A stretch of DNA of 64,000 bases from assembly GCF_000372725.1 (NCBI RefSeq), contig NW_005201392.1:681259-745258 (forward strand), in the 5' to 3' direction. Under the pieces are notes generated by a model, which had not been told where the DNA came from, made no database searches, and worked only from the letters and a program-made list of their open reading frames with translations. Of the stretch, positions 29,577-39,596 are shown piece by piece; the stretch's first letter is position 1, and every line of letters starts with the position of its first letter. The position numbers were made by a program, and so were the translations under genes. Source of the DNA: Emiliania huxleyi CCMP1516. Taxonomy: Eukaryota > Haptophyta > Isochrysidales > Noelaerhabdaceae.

Positions 29577-29911
29577 AGGGGCCGAGCGCCGCAGGGGCCC
29601 ACACCTATATCCAAGATTATCCAACTAGAGGAGTCGAGAGCCGATTTTCGTTGCGGTGTTTGTACCGTACGGTCTCGCGCGTGAAGTGTGTGTGTGTGTC
29701 GTCGTCCACCCGCCTGTACATTACACCTGTTTCAGATACAGTGCAAAAAGGACTCAGCGCGTTGAGATGACGGGCACGGCGGAGCGCGAGATAGCGGCGC
29801 GGAGAATCGAGAAAACTGACGGAAATGTGAAAACGAAACTGACGACTGTTTTTTCGTAAATTTAAAGATTAGTCATTAGACTACAGAGAATGGATGTCAA
29901 AAAGGACTCTC
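29577..29911. other. Convergent 3' spacer
   Basis: Between the PH-domain gene and the hydrolase gene on the other strand. It is AT-richer than average near 29815-29880, with no gene. Confidence 0.4.
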
Positions 29912-31471
29912 TCAGGTGGACGCGATCCACTCACACAGGATCCGGTTGGTCACGTCGGGGACGTCGTCTTGCGGCACGTGCCCGGCGACGACCTCCTCGA
30001 AGCGCGTGGCCGGCAGCCGCGCCGACCGCTCACGGAAGTACTTCCCGACTGGGCCTGCGTATCAAAATCTCCGTGGTAACTGCTGCATTAGGCAAGCCAA
30101 CGAAACGACAAGGTTCCGGTGGCCGGGCGGGCATGCCCTCACCCGTCATCGGAGCGAGCTTGTCCTGGTCACCCCAGACGGCGAGGATCGGAAAGTCGTC
30201 CCCCAGCGCGTCGGCGGCGGGGAAGGGGAGGGGGCCGCCGTCGTTGGTGTAGATCTGCCGGAGGACCTCGACCGCGGCGGCCTTGTCCCTCGCGAGCGAG
30301 AGGTAGTCCTATGGAGAGGCTCCGGGACCGGCAAGGCTCCCAAGCGGCGGCGGCGGCGTGGTCTGTGTGTGAGTCGTGCGTGTGTGCACAGGGCGTCAGG
30401 GTGTGACCGCGGTGTGTGTGTGTGTGTGCGTGTGTGTGTGTGCGTGCGTGCGTGTGTGTGTTGTTGTGTTGTGTGCCCGCATGTGCAAGCGTGCGTTGGA
30501 GTCACTCGCCAGCGGTGTGTAGCACTCGCCTGCACAAGCTCGTCGTCCACGCGTTCTGAGTTGACGTACACGCTGCCTACGTCACTCGCAAAGAATAACC
30601 ACAAGCAGGAGCTGACAGACACGCTGCCTCGGCCATCACTCGTGGGGGGGGGAGGCCTGGAGTGTGTCTTCTAAACATACGGATCCGTACAGCTGGATCC
30701 GCACCCCGCATCTTTCACTGTGGTCGCCCCCGTGAGTACTCACGGGACTGTGAGAGCCCCGGTGTGAAGAGAGCGTAAGGGGTCGCATCTTAACAGCTGG
30801 CGCATCTAGGGCCTGCTGCCCTCCAAGGCGCCGCGCACGGTCTCGGCGGTGGCGAACCTGTCGAGGATCGCGGCGAGCAGCCACCTGCTCGCGGGTCAAT
30901 CTCGTGTCCATCTCGGCGCAATCTCGGGCAATCTCGGCTCCGTCGCGGCGAGCAGCGGCCGGTCCTCTCGAGTGCTACTCGGGTCTGCACGTCTCGAGAT
31001 GTGGGGAGATGTGGGGAGATGTGGGGAGATATGGGGAGACGCCTCTGGTTGAAGATCAGGTCGACGAGCGAGAGGACCGCGCCGAAGATGGCCAGCTGCC
31101 AGCCGGGCGCCGCCCGCTCCACCTCCACGCCCTTCGCCGCCTGCTCCGCGCGCCACGCCTCCACCTGGAGACAAGTCCGCCGAGTGCGCTCAGACGGCGT
31201 CGAGATCCGCCGAGGCTGCGCCGAGGTTGCGCCGAGGCTGCGCCTTGAGCGCGTTCTTGTTGTTCATTCCGACGCCGCAGTTCATCATGCCCACCGCGCG
31301 GGCAGGCGTGCCCTACCGATGGACCAGCTGAAGGATGGGCGCAGCTCAACTGATGACGACCGCGCGGGCCGGCGTGCCCTGGGGCGGAGAGGGCGGTGTG
31401 GGGTGTGGTGGAAAAAGCGGTGAGGGCGGGTGGTGGTGTGGGCGGCGGTGGCGGCGGCGGCGGCGGCGGTT

Positions 31472-31506
<35 letters not shown>

Positions 31507-31970
31507 GCGGCGGCGGCGAGATGTGTGGCGATGTCGGTGCCGAGATGCTCGAGCGCCTGGGCGGCGAGGGTACGCGCGAGCTCGAGGGCGATGAGCGAGC
31601 CGAAGGAGTGGCCGATGATGACAGGGGCCTCACCTCCCAGCCTCTCTCGCACAAAGGCGGCGCACTGCTCGCGCCAGAGGTCGATGGAGTACTCGACGAC
31701 CGGCTGAGCGCTCGCGCCGAGGCCCAAGAGGTCGATTCCGTAGACAGTGTGCGTCGCTGCGAGCGCCGGGACGGTGCTCCGCCAGCAGTTGTACGCCGAG
31801 CCGGCGAAACCGTGCAGCAGCACAACGGGAGGACCGGAGCCAGCGACGTAGTAGGCGCAGTCGCTTCCACGGAAGTTGAATCGCGAGGCGGCGGGGAAGG
31901 TAGTGGTGGGAGGCGATGCGGCGGAGAGTGCGGCGGAGAGACTCAGGGAGAGCGACAGAATCGGCAACAT
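29912..31970 (-). CDS. Alpha/beta hydrolase related to plastid pheophytinase-like hydrolases, about 7 exons
   Basis: The start at 31970 gives a hydrophobic presequence with an Ala-x-Ala site (MLPILSLSLSLSAALSAAS), fitting entry to a secondary plastid. The core shows VVLLHGFAGSAYNCWR (oxyanion strand), VYGIDLLGLGAS and the nucleophile elbow VIIGHSFGSLIALELA. Downstream exons: 31244 up to about 31313 (AVGMMNCGVGMNNKNALK), 31043-31164 (VDLIFNQR), 30820-30884, a 47-bp exon 30530-30576 (SVYVNSERVDDELVQ), 30143-30308 (the acid strand WGDQDKLAP) and 29912-30054 (catalytic His in VVAGHVPQDDVPD). The MNNK and SVY...VDDEL signatures are those of plant chloroplast hydrolases. Four or five of the introns use GC donors. 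The first intron (about 31314-31570) is GGC-rich and its exact ends are unsure. Confidence 0.75.
30405..30470. repeat. GT/CA microsatellite inside a hydrolase intron
   Basis: Mostly TG dinucleotides interrupted by CG. It lies in the intron between the 47-bp exon and the next exon. Confidence 0.9.
30866..30964 (-). repeat. Direct repeat plus introner-like core at an acceptor of the hydrolase gene
   Basis: TCGCGGCGAGCAGC occurs at about 30868-30881 and again at about 30946-30959 on the plus strand. In between are CAATCTCGTGTCCATCTCGG and GCAATCTCGGGCAATCTCGG, the same core as in the GPI and receptor-PLC introns. The intron (30885-31042) also carries four ATCTCCCCAC-type units near 30998-31038. 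Confidence 0.75.
31291..31380 (-). repeat. About 22-bp direct repeat flanking an intron end in the hydrolase gene
   Basis: ACCGCGCGGGC(C/A)GGCGTGCCCT occurs at about 31359-31380 and 31293-31314. Its minus-strand reading GGCACGCCTGCCCGCGCG encodes the start of the GTPARAVGMMN exon, so the exon edge has been duplicated into the intron. Confidence 0.75.
31438..31515. repeat. GGC/GCC trinucleotide-rich tract
   Basis: Lies within the first intron of the hydrolase gene. Confidence 0.85.
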
Positions 31971-33130
31971 ATACACACATATATATGTGAACAGCAATAC
32001 TATGCCATGTCCCAAAGTCTGTGCAGCTGTGAACAGCAGCTCCTGACCACGGCGCCGCAGGCGCCTGTTGATAGGTCCAGGTGATAGCCCTGGATGGGCA
32101 ATGCATACGCCTCACTGGGCCTCAGATCCCCCGACCGCGTCCCGGTGCTCTGTGGTCGGATTTGTGACTCCGCCGCACCGCGCCGCGGCCGGGGGCCCTC
32201 CGGAGGCCGAGGATGGCCGTGACGGACCGGGACGAGCTCTGGGAGGTTCAGTGTCAGTGTATATATTGTAGAGACTAACCATGTGCACAATATCTCTCAG
32301 TCTAGCTAAGCCTGGGAAGGCGATGCCGGGGCCGTACAGCAGCTTGATGGTGCTTCGCCGGCGTGCGTCCCGGAGCGGTGCCGGACGGGCGGTCCGGGGG
32401 ACAAAATCGGGGGACAACGCCGACGGCGCTCTGATTCGACTTTTGACTTCAAACAAAGCCTACCGCACGCGCCGCGACGCGGCGCGTGCGGTAGGCACTC
32501 GGGATTTTACCAGATCGGCGTGTACCGTGTTCACGCCGGGATCGTGTCCCCGACAAGCTGCACAGACTTTAGCCAAGTACAGTAGGAATAGCAGCTGAGG
32601 AATGGCAGGATTCCAACTTTTTCCGGGGTATGGTATGTGCGGCGCCAAAAGGGTGGGGGGGTATGGTCCTGACCGCCCAAGGCTAGCCCTCGACAGGGGT
32701 GGTTCCTAGTACTACTATGGAAAAAAGAATTTCGCACTTACGAAACAATGACAAGACCAAGGCACGGGCAGAGGAGCGAGAGAAGAACATAGGATGGATA
32801 GGGCGCCTGTTCACGGCATGGAGGGTGAGCCACGCCGAACGAACGGAGTCCGGAAGACGAATCGATGACGACGACACACGCCACTAGCAATCCCGTCGCC
32901 AGCTGTCACGATGCACCCGAAGGGGACCCCAGCGGCCAGCGCCAACATCATCTGTGGAGGTAGAAGTGTTCGAAAAACGAGAGTGGGCCTGAGCTCAACG
33001 ACATGAACTTGGCGGCAAATGATCCGGAGTGGGTGTCAGAAGAGTCGTCCTTGTGCGAGGAGAGCTTTTGATAAAACTCGAGGGGCCAAAATACGCCGCG
33101 AGGAGGGCGGAGTTGCGCCGAGAGGCGGGA
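31971..33130. other. Intergenic region
   Basis: Upstream of the hydrolase gene. The palindrome CACATATATATGTG (about 31976-31989) may serve as a TATA-like element. The region also contains the 39-bp perfect palindrome at 32458-32496. Short open frames here are not supported. Confidence 0.4.
32458..32496. repeat. Perfect 39-bp palindrome (19-bp arms, 1-nt centre)
   Basis: GCCTACCGCACGCGCCGCG, one A, then its exact reverse complement. No flanking gene on either side is close enough to make this an obvious terminator. Confidence 0.95.
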
Positions 33131-33149
33131 GAAGCCGCGAGAGCAAGGG

Positions 33150-34090
33150 CTGAGCCCTGGCCTCGACACCTCGACACCAAACCTCGACACCAACTCGACA
33201 CCTCGACACCCCATACCAACTCGACCAACTCGACACCCCTCGACACCCCTCGACACCCCTCGACACCATCTAGGCTGAAACCATGCTCGTCCGTGTCAAG
33301 GTGCCAAACTCGACACCTCGACACCCCTCGACACCCCTCGACACCCCTCGACACCCCTCGACACCCCCCTCGACACCCCTCGACACCGCTCGACACCGCT
33401 CGACCCACTCGACACCGCTCATATCCAGCCGGCGGCCTGCCAGCGGCTCTCTTCTTGCTCTTCTGACTGCAAAACTTTATACCCCCCCCCCTCGCCGCCG
33501 GGCCAGCAGCCGTCGAGCACGCCGAAGCGGCGCTGGCGGCGACGTCGGCGGCGTCGGCAGGGGAGGCGCCGTGGGAGGGTGCCCGCTGATGGCAGCTTTG
33601 CTGCCATGCAGATCGCTGCGAACAACAGGCTGGATGCCTAGGCCCCCACTAGGCCCCCACCAGGCCTGCGCTCTCTCGGACGCAAGCTCATGTGTTCTAC
33701 TGTGGAGCAGTGTGCTGTGGGGAGAGCTAGGGGAGAGGCGAGGATGGTTTCATTGGTTACAGCAGTTCTGCTATTGAGTATAGCCCCGCGCTAGCCACAC
33801 GGACGCTCGACACCGCTCGACACCTTGCGCCACCACGCAACTCGACACGCGCTCGACACGCTCGACACGCTCGACACGCTCGACACCCCTCGACACCCCT
33901 CGACACGGACAAGCATGGTTTCAGCCTCGACAGGCCTCGACAGGCCTCGACAGGCCTCGACAGGCTTCGACAGGCCTCGACAGGCCTCGACAGGCCTCGA
34001 CACCTCTATCCCTCGTACCCTCGACAGCAGCTCGACACCCTCGACACCGGGCCTCGACACCTCGACACCAGGGCTCAGAGCAAGGGATCG
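33150..34090. repeat. Minisatellite region with 10-bp units (CTCGACACCC / CTCGACAGGC)
   Basis: Two arrays, about 33160-33415 and 33805-34075, consist of about 10-bp units. They surround about 390 bp of unique sequence. A 23-bp sequence is present in inverted orientation inside the two arrays (CTGAAACCATGCTCGTCCG at about 33274, CGGACAAGCATGGTTTCAG at about 33907), and CTGAGCCCTGG / CCAGGGCTCAG lie at the outer ends. Confidence 0.85.
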
Positions 34091-34763
34091 GCAGGCGGCG
34101 GAGTCGTCGCAGAACGAGGCAGAGGAGAGCGACGAGACAGAGGATGAAGCGACAAGAGAGAGAACGACGAGAGTGGGACGACCGCGAGGTGGCATGAAGG
34201 TTGCAGCGAGAATCGGCGAGGGACTGCGAAGAGATGACCCCGGGGCCCGTCGACACCCCAGGCGCACGCCCGCGCACGCCCGCACTACGCGGCACTACGC
34301 CGCGCGCGCGCACCGCGCGCGCACGCTCCGCGCGCACGCCGCACTACGCGGCACTGTGTGGCACTGTGTGGCGCTTCGCCGATCCGAGCAGGGAACCTGG
34401 GCGTTTTGAAATTCCGTGCAAGGGGATGCCGAGGTACGCCGCAGGCCGGGATGGAGTGAGATCTTGCGGGGCAGGGCGTGGGCTAGCGCGCGAGGGCGCA
34501 GGCAAGTGCCCGAGGGTATGGGGGTGGGCGCCACCCTGTGGGGCTACCCGTCCGTACGTAGCATCGATCGTCGGCTCAGTGATGGGTATCCAACCTGAGA
34601 GAGAGAGAGAGAGAGAGAGAGCAGAGAGAGAGAAGTCTACGACCAAATGTCCAGCTCTGCCGCGCCGCTCCTCTACTTCTTCTCACTTCTCGCGCGAGAA
34701 TAGCTCCGTTCATTCTCCGCGGAAAAGAGAAAAGCCGCTCGCTCATTGTGGTCGAAGGCGCAG
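34091..34763. other. Intergenic region
   Basis: Contains a GCGCGCAC-rich stretch with short repeats (about 34255-34345) and a GA microsatellite (about 34597-34634). No gene is supported. Confidence 0.4.
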
Positions 34764-34798
34764 CCAATAAGTCGCGCTTGCTCCCGTCGCATATATCC
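34764..34798 (+). promoter_or_regulatory. CCAAT and TATA elements of the MYB gene
   Basis: CCAAT at 34764-34768 and ATATATCC at 34791-34798, about 23 bp before the ATG at 34821. This spacing implies a very short 5' UTR. Confidence 0.55.
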
Positions 34799-34820
34799 TT
34801 GCCTCGACTAGCACTCGAAG

Positions 34821-35837
34821 ATGCAGATCCACCCTTCCACCTCAAGCCTCCGGCCGCGCTCCAACTCAATGGAGATCTTCGCCGAGGCCGTGCGCCTGCC
34901 GCGCTCGGGCAAGCAGTTCGCGTCTGCCGGCGACGTGCAGGACCTCCTCTCGTTCCTTGTCGATGACGACGCTGGCGAGGAGCTCCTCCGCCCGGCTCTG
35001 ATGGAGACGAGGCCCTCCTCATCGGGCTCGGACTCGGGGGTCGAGCCAGCCACCAAGCCCACAGGGAAAAAAGCGCCGAGCAAAAGAGAAAAGAAGGAGA
35101 TTGACTCGTGGACGTCGGACGAGGACGCGCTCATCCTGCGGCTCGTGGAGCAGCACGGCAAGCGGTGGTCCAAGATCGCGGCGACGCTGCCCGGCCGGAC
35201 CGACAATGGCGTGCGCAACCGCTGGAATCGCATCTCGCGCGCCGCCGTCCAGCGCGACGCCGGCGGCGAGCAGAGCGGCTACCGCTGCCGCCGGTGCGGC
35301 CAACCAAAGCGCGGGCACACCTGCTCCGCGCTGGGCGCCAAGCCTCTCAAGGCGGCCGCGCATGCGGTGATGGCGCTGGAGAGGCTCGAGAAGGGCGCCG
35401 AGGCCATCCCGCCCCAGCCGCAGCTCGACCGCCGCACGGGCATCTCCGGCATGCTTGGCACAGCCTCCTTGTCGCCTCCTCCCATGCCGCCTCCTCCCTT
35501 TGGGCCAGCCGCCGAGGAAGTCTCGCTGGCCGACGCCGCGCCGTTTCCCGCCGCGGGGTCCGCGACGCCGCCGCCGCCGCCGCCGGTCGTGCCGCCGGCG
35601 CACGGGCCGGGCGACGCCTTCCTGAGCGAGCTGCACTTCTCGCTGCAGCCGGCTGCCAACGCCGCCGCTTCAAGGGCAGCTCCCTTCCCGGCGCCGGCGG
35701 TCGACCTCTTCCAGCAGGCGCCGCTCGGCGGCTTCGGTGGCGTACCGGTCGGCCTACTGCTCTCACAGCTCCCGCCGCGCCCGCCGGCCTCTGCCGCTCC
35801 CCTCTGGCGGCCAGCCACGCCCGAGGTGCTCGCCTGA
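34821..35837 (+). CDS. Single-repeat MYB/SANT transcription factor with a zinc-knuckle-like motif, 338 aa
   Basis: Intronless. Residues about 94-138 are one MYB repeat with its regularly spaced Trp residues (SWTSDEDALILRLVEQHGKR, WSKIAATLPGRTDNGVRNRW). It is followed at about 155-168 by YRCRRCGQPKRGHTC, a Cys-x2-Cys-Gly-x2-Lys-x-Gly-His-x-Cys pattern like a zinc knuckle. A basic stretch (KKAPSKREKK) before the MYB repeat may be a nuclear signal. The C-terminal half is Pro/Ala-rich and disordered-looking, typical of an activation region. Nuclear DNA binding is expected; the target genes are unknown. Confidence 0.8.
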   Translation: MQIHPSTSSLRPRSNSMEIFAEAVRLPRSGKQFASAGDVQDLLSFLVDDDAGEELLRPALMETRPSSSGSDSGVEPATKPTGKKAPSKREKKEIDSWTSDEDALILRLVEQHGKRWSKIAATLPGRTDNGVRNRWNRISRAAVQRDAGGEQSGYRCRRCGQPKRGHTCSALGAKPLKAAAHAVMALERLEKGAEAIPPQPQLDRRTGISGMLGTASLSPPPMPPPPFGPAAEEVSLADAAPFPAAGSATPPPPPPVVPPAHGPGDAFLSELHFSLQPAANAAASRAAPFPAPAVDLFQQAPLGGFGGVPVGLLLSQLPPRPPASAAPLWRPATPEVLA

Positions 35838-36137
35838 CGGAGCGGCACCGGTCGGAGGGCGGAGATCTCTCCGTGTCCATTGCGGCCCACGCTCGTAAAG
35901 TTCCCATGTTTATTATATACGTATTTCGGCTCTTCGTTTTTTAGCGCTTGTTACATGTCAGCCCCTCTACCCCCTTGGAGTGTGAAGGCTTCGTAGCCCT
36001 CCGGTTGCGATGCATGCGCCCGACGCCCGGTGTGTACGACACGAGGTGGAGGTCGGCTCAGACGAGGTGCACACCCACACACGTACACGTCGGCTTTACC
36101 CCCCCCCCCCCCCCCACCTCCCCTTTTCACGCCCGAG

Positions 36138-38731
36138 TCATTTGGGCGTCCACTTTAGCCCCCCCGTGAGCGGCGTCCACCCCGGCGCCGAGACAATGCG
36201 TGGGTTGCTGTTGCCGAGGGCGCACTCTGCGCCGGTCAGCGGTCCGAGCGCGGTCGTTCCCACCGAAAAGGAGAGCGGCCCCTTCTCCGCCTCGCGCAGC
36301 AGTGCGACGTCCTCGTCGCAGAAGCGCACCTCGTTGCCACCATCTCGCGCGAAGTCGAACGGCTCGGCGAACTGCGCCGGCCCCATCGCAATCGGCGCGT
36401 CGAGGTGGGCCGGCACCACCCTCTCAAAGTCCCAGCGCTGGACGGTGCTCACCCACCGCCGGAGCGAGCCGTCCGCCACGCCCCTGCGGACGTGTCGTGG
36501 ACGCGTCGCGGACGTGTCGTGGACGTGTCGTGGACGTGTCGTGGACGTGTCGTGGACGTGTCGTGGGTATGCGCGGAGCGGGAGGTGCGGTGGCGCGGTG
36601 GAACGAATGCGCTGGCGCATCCGCGGCTGCGGCCACAAGCACCGATTGAGGATGATCTGGATGATGGGCAGCAGCGTGGGCCTCCCGTTGGCGCTGTACC
36701 GCGCAAAGGACGCCTAAGGCCAGGTGAGAGTGAGAGAGAGGGAGAGAGCGAGAGGGAGAGGGAGAGAGGGAGAGGGAGAGGGAGAGAGCGAGAGCGAGAA
36801 GGAGAGAGCGAGAGGGAGAAGGAGAGAGAGGGAGAGAGAGAGGAGAGAGGGAGAGAGAGAGGAGAGAGGGAGAAAGAGAGAGGGAGAGAGAGAGGAGAGA
36901 GGGAGAGAGAGAGAGGGAGAGAGGATCTCATAAGCGTCTATTTGTGGGTGAGAACGCCTCCTCCGACGCGGCGCGCCATGTGAACGGCTGCCAGCCTCCC
37001 CACCCGAGCTCAAACGTCGGGTCGAGCGCAAGCAGCGGCTTGAGTCCGATGTCCGCCTGCGAACGGGAGGTCCGCCTCGCACATCTGAGCATGGCCACGG
37101 GCACGCACGCACACACACACGCGAGCCGCTGAACGTACGCGGCGGTGGCGGAGGCGGCAGTGCGCGGCGGGCTGGCTGGCTTCAAGCCTCGGAACCTGGC
37201 CAACACGGTGTGGGCGCATGCGACAGCAGGCCAACACAGCCCGCTGCTCTTCGCTGAGTGCTCGCGTACGGTCGGCGACTGCGTTGGCTCCGGAGCCGAG
37301 GCACACTGTCAGGGCTGGGGAGCCAAGGGAGGACACACCTGGGTTGCCCCGGGGATGAAGAAGTTGAACAGCAGCACGATCCGCCTCCACCCTTTGCGCC
37401 GGTTGGCGGCGGTGTCGGCGACGAGCTCGAGCGGGTCGTCGCGCGCCTGGTGCGTGGGCACCGGCGCGTGGGACCAGGCAGAGTGTAGATGCTGTCTCGT
37501 GCTGTCTCGTCTCTCCCGGGAGTGCGACAAGCGACATGTACATGTACATGTTGGAGTGCAGACTCGGGCTTGCAGGTCGTGTTTGGCATCTGGCGTCGCG
37601 CGCGTGGAAGAGCAGCGCACGCACGTACTCGGGGTCGCTCGTCAGGATGGGAGGCGGCTCCTCCGTCACCGAGAGCACCGCATCGCAGAGCAGGAGCGTC
37701 TTGGACGGCCTGTGGTAGAGCGCGACGTCCTAGGGAAGACACGTCGCGGAAGGTTCGTTGTTGAGAAGCCAGGCTCGGAGGCGGGGTGGGCGGCGCGGCG
37801 TCCTGGAAGTACGAGCCGGGCCCCGGCTTGACGGTGAGCACCGCGTGCTCAAACTCTCCGCCCAGCCACGTCGCGTCGAGGCCCTCGCTGCTGCGTGGCA
37901 GCGGCTTGGTCCATGACGGCAACCCCAGGAACACGGCCGGCAGCGGCAGCGGGAAGGAGTATTGCTGGTCGACGGCGTAAAAGTCTGCGGCGGGGAAGGC
38001 GCGCGCAAACGGGCCGGCGTTCACCTGCGGCGAGGCAAGGTTCGCCACCTCGCGTCTCCACATCCCAAGACGGGCGCCCCACGGCTTTGAGAGTGGCGCA
38101 CGGCCAAACCTTGTGCTCGACGGCGACCGAAGGCAGAATGATCGTCTTGACCGGACCGTGCGCGTCGATCAGAGGCTGGAGCAGCGAGAGGCACTCCTTT
38201 GTCGGCGCGACGGGCGCATAGACCAGCAAACCTGCGAGGAGGAGGTGCGCGCGAAGTGAAGGTGGAGGCAACGGCAGCGGCGGCGAGAGCGGGGCGAGTG
38301 GACGTGCCGCCAGACTCCATCTTCACCACCGTCATGCGAATCGGGACGTGCACGTAATAGATGCCTATCAGCTGGTCGAAGGCCCACACGCCTGGCACGA
38401 CCTCTCTCCGGATGGTCTTGCGCCGCGAGTACGGCGCCACGGGCAGCGCAAGCCACAGAGGCCATTCCGACTCTTTTGTGAGCGCCGCCGACGCCGGAGG
38501 CGCAGAGGCCGCAATCCCGAGGGTGGCGCCCGCGGCCTGCGAAAGGACCGCGCGGCGACGATCGTGCCGTCCGAGGAGGCCTCCACGTGTGCTGGCGGTG
38601 ATCGCTGTCGGGCGTGTCACGCCAGCTGTCGACGCCAGCTGTGAAGTCGAAGACGCTTGCACTCTAGAGGCGGCCGTGCTCAAAGGTAGGGTGGCTAGCA
38701 GCAGCCGCAGAGGCGGCGGCGAGCTTCGCAT
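36138..38731 (-). CDS. DUF4336 family protein, plastid-targeted, 8 exons, about 504 aa
   Basis: Exons: 38311-38731, 38110-38231, 37800-38024, 37604-37729, 37339-37446, 36970-37056, 36634-36713, 36138-36483. All frames join exactly; introns 1, 3, 4, 6 and 7 use GC donors, 2 and 5 GT. The N terminus has a signal peptide (MRSSPPPLRLLLATLPLS), a transit-like stretch and a twin-arginine, lumen-type segment (DRRRAVLSQAAGATLGIAAS, then PPASA). Diagnostic DUF4336 motifs: YAPVAPTKECLSLLQPLI, TIILPSVAVEHK, YHRPSKTLLLCDAV, RPTLLPIIQIILNRC and WDFERVVPAHLDAP. The family is widespread in photosynthetic eukaryotes and resembles metallo-hydrolase-fold proteins. Function is unknown; the thylakoid lumen location is inferred from the presequence. 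Confidence 0.85.
36489..36566. repeat. About 11-bp minisatellite in DUF4336 intron 7
   Basis: Tandem GTGTCGTGGAC units, about seven copies, inside intron 36484-36633. Confidence 0.9.
36725..36925. repeat. GAGAGG/GAGAGAGG microsatellite in DUF4336 intron 6
   Basis: About 200 bp of polypurine on the plus strand (polypyrimidine in the transcript), filling most of intron 36714-36969. Confidence 0.95.
37438..37610 (-). repeat. Short direct repeat at the ends of DUF4336 intron 4
   Basis: The intron begins GCGCGCGACG and exon 5 also begins GCGCGCGACG. Splicing CAC|GCGCGC ... CCAG|GCGCGC restores LLFH-ARDDPLELV. Confidence 0.7.
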
Positions 38732-39128
38732 GGCGTCGGTGTCGCTACCCGCCTAACCCTGCGAACGCACGGGCGCTCAGCGGAGCTGGGAAGAGGACCG
38801 CCGCAAGCGGCGTGGCGTGGAGCGGTTGTGCATCCCTCCGGGGGCCCCTCTGCGCCGGGGAGGCGTTGTTGGAGGCTAGGACGCAAGCGTCCGTCGCCCT
38901 TTTCAAACTCGGGGCCCACTCCGCTACGCTCCGACCCGAATTTGGAGGGCCTAAAAGTTTAAGGTGTTGCTGCGCAAAAGGGGTCGGACACCGGGCGCAG
39001 CTCATGCTAAGAGCTAGAAGAGGAGATAGAGAGAACAACCACCCTGTCCCGTTATTGACGTTATTGCGTACACCAACAAACACCACAAAACGCTCTCTCT
39101 CTCCTGTCCTCACTCAGGGGGGTCACAA
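38732..39128. other. Intergenic region upstream of DUF4336
   Basis: Probable promoter region of the DUF4336 gene. No clear core elements and no gene. Confidence 0.35.
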
Positions 39129-39596
39129 CTACCAAGTCCCTCGACTAGCTGCCACAGGGCGCAGCTGCCACAGGGCGCAGCTGGAGACGCTCCCCCTCAA
39201 TCGGCATCCACCCCCACCCGCTCCAGCCCCACTTCTGCTGCCGAGAGAGCTGAATCGAAGCAAGCGAGCCATTGCATCTTGGCGTGCTCCTGGAGCGCGG
39301 CTTTCTGCGGCTACGAGCACGGCGGAGTCGGCGCCGTAGCGCGCATCGTTCCCGCTCATCGCCCATTCCTCCCACGTGACGTGTGTCGGCCGCGATTCGA
39401 TGTCGCCACCTTCATCGCCAACGAGGACTCCCTCGACTGCAGGGGGGCTCCGGCGCGGGGAGGGACTCCGCCTGCTGCGCTGGCCGACTGCGCCCTCCTC
39501 CTCCATGGGATCGATCCGATTCCGCAGCGGCGGTGCTGCGGCCGCTGGCACGCTGGGCTCCATCAGCGGCTTTACCCTCAGGTAGCGCGAAAGCAC
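39129..39596 (-). CDS. Hypothetical ORF, uncertain
   Basis: An open frame of 155 codons. The middle (THVTWEEWAMSGNDARYGAD, SAVLVAAESRAPGARQDAM) looks like protein, while the ends are low-complexity. It may be one exon of a gene whose other exons I could not find. No family recognised. Confidence 0.25.
   Translation of the reverse strand: MLSRYLRVKPLMEPSVPAAAAPPLRNRIDPMEEEGAVGQRSRRSPSPRRSPPAVEGVLVGDEGGDIESRPTHVTWEEWAMSGNDARYGADSAVLVAAESRAPGARQDAMARLLRFSSLGSRSGAGAGGGGCRLRGSVSSCALWQLRPVAASRGTW

Noticed and set aside
30412-30470. Z-DNA-forming GT tract as a regulatory site
   Set aside because: A common microsatellite inside an intron; no independent support for function.
32699-32887. 62-codon plus-strand ORF (MVPSTTMEKRISHLRNNDKT...)
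   Set aside because: Short, no family, no splice or promoter context; could be chance.
33160-34080. CRISPR-like or coding repeat in the CTCGACAC arrays
   Set aside because: 10-bp units without spacers and no consistent reading frame; a minisatellite.
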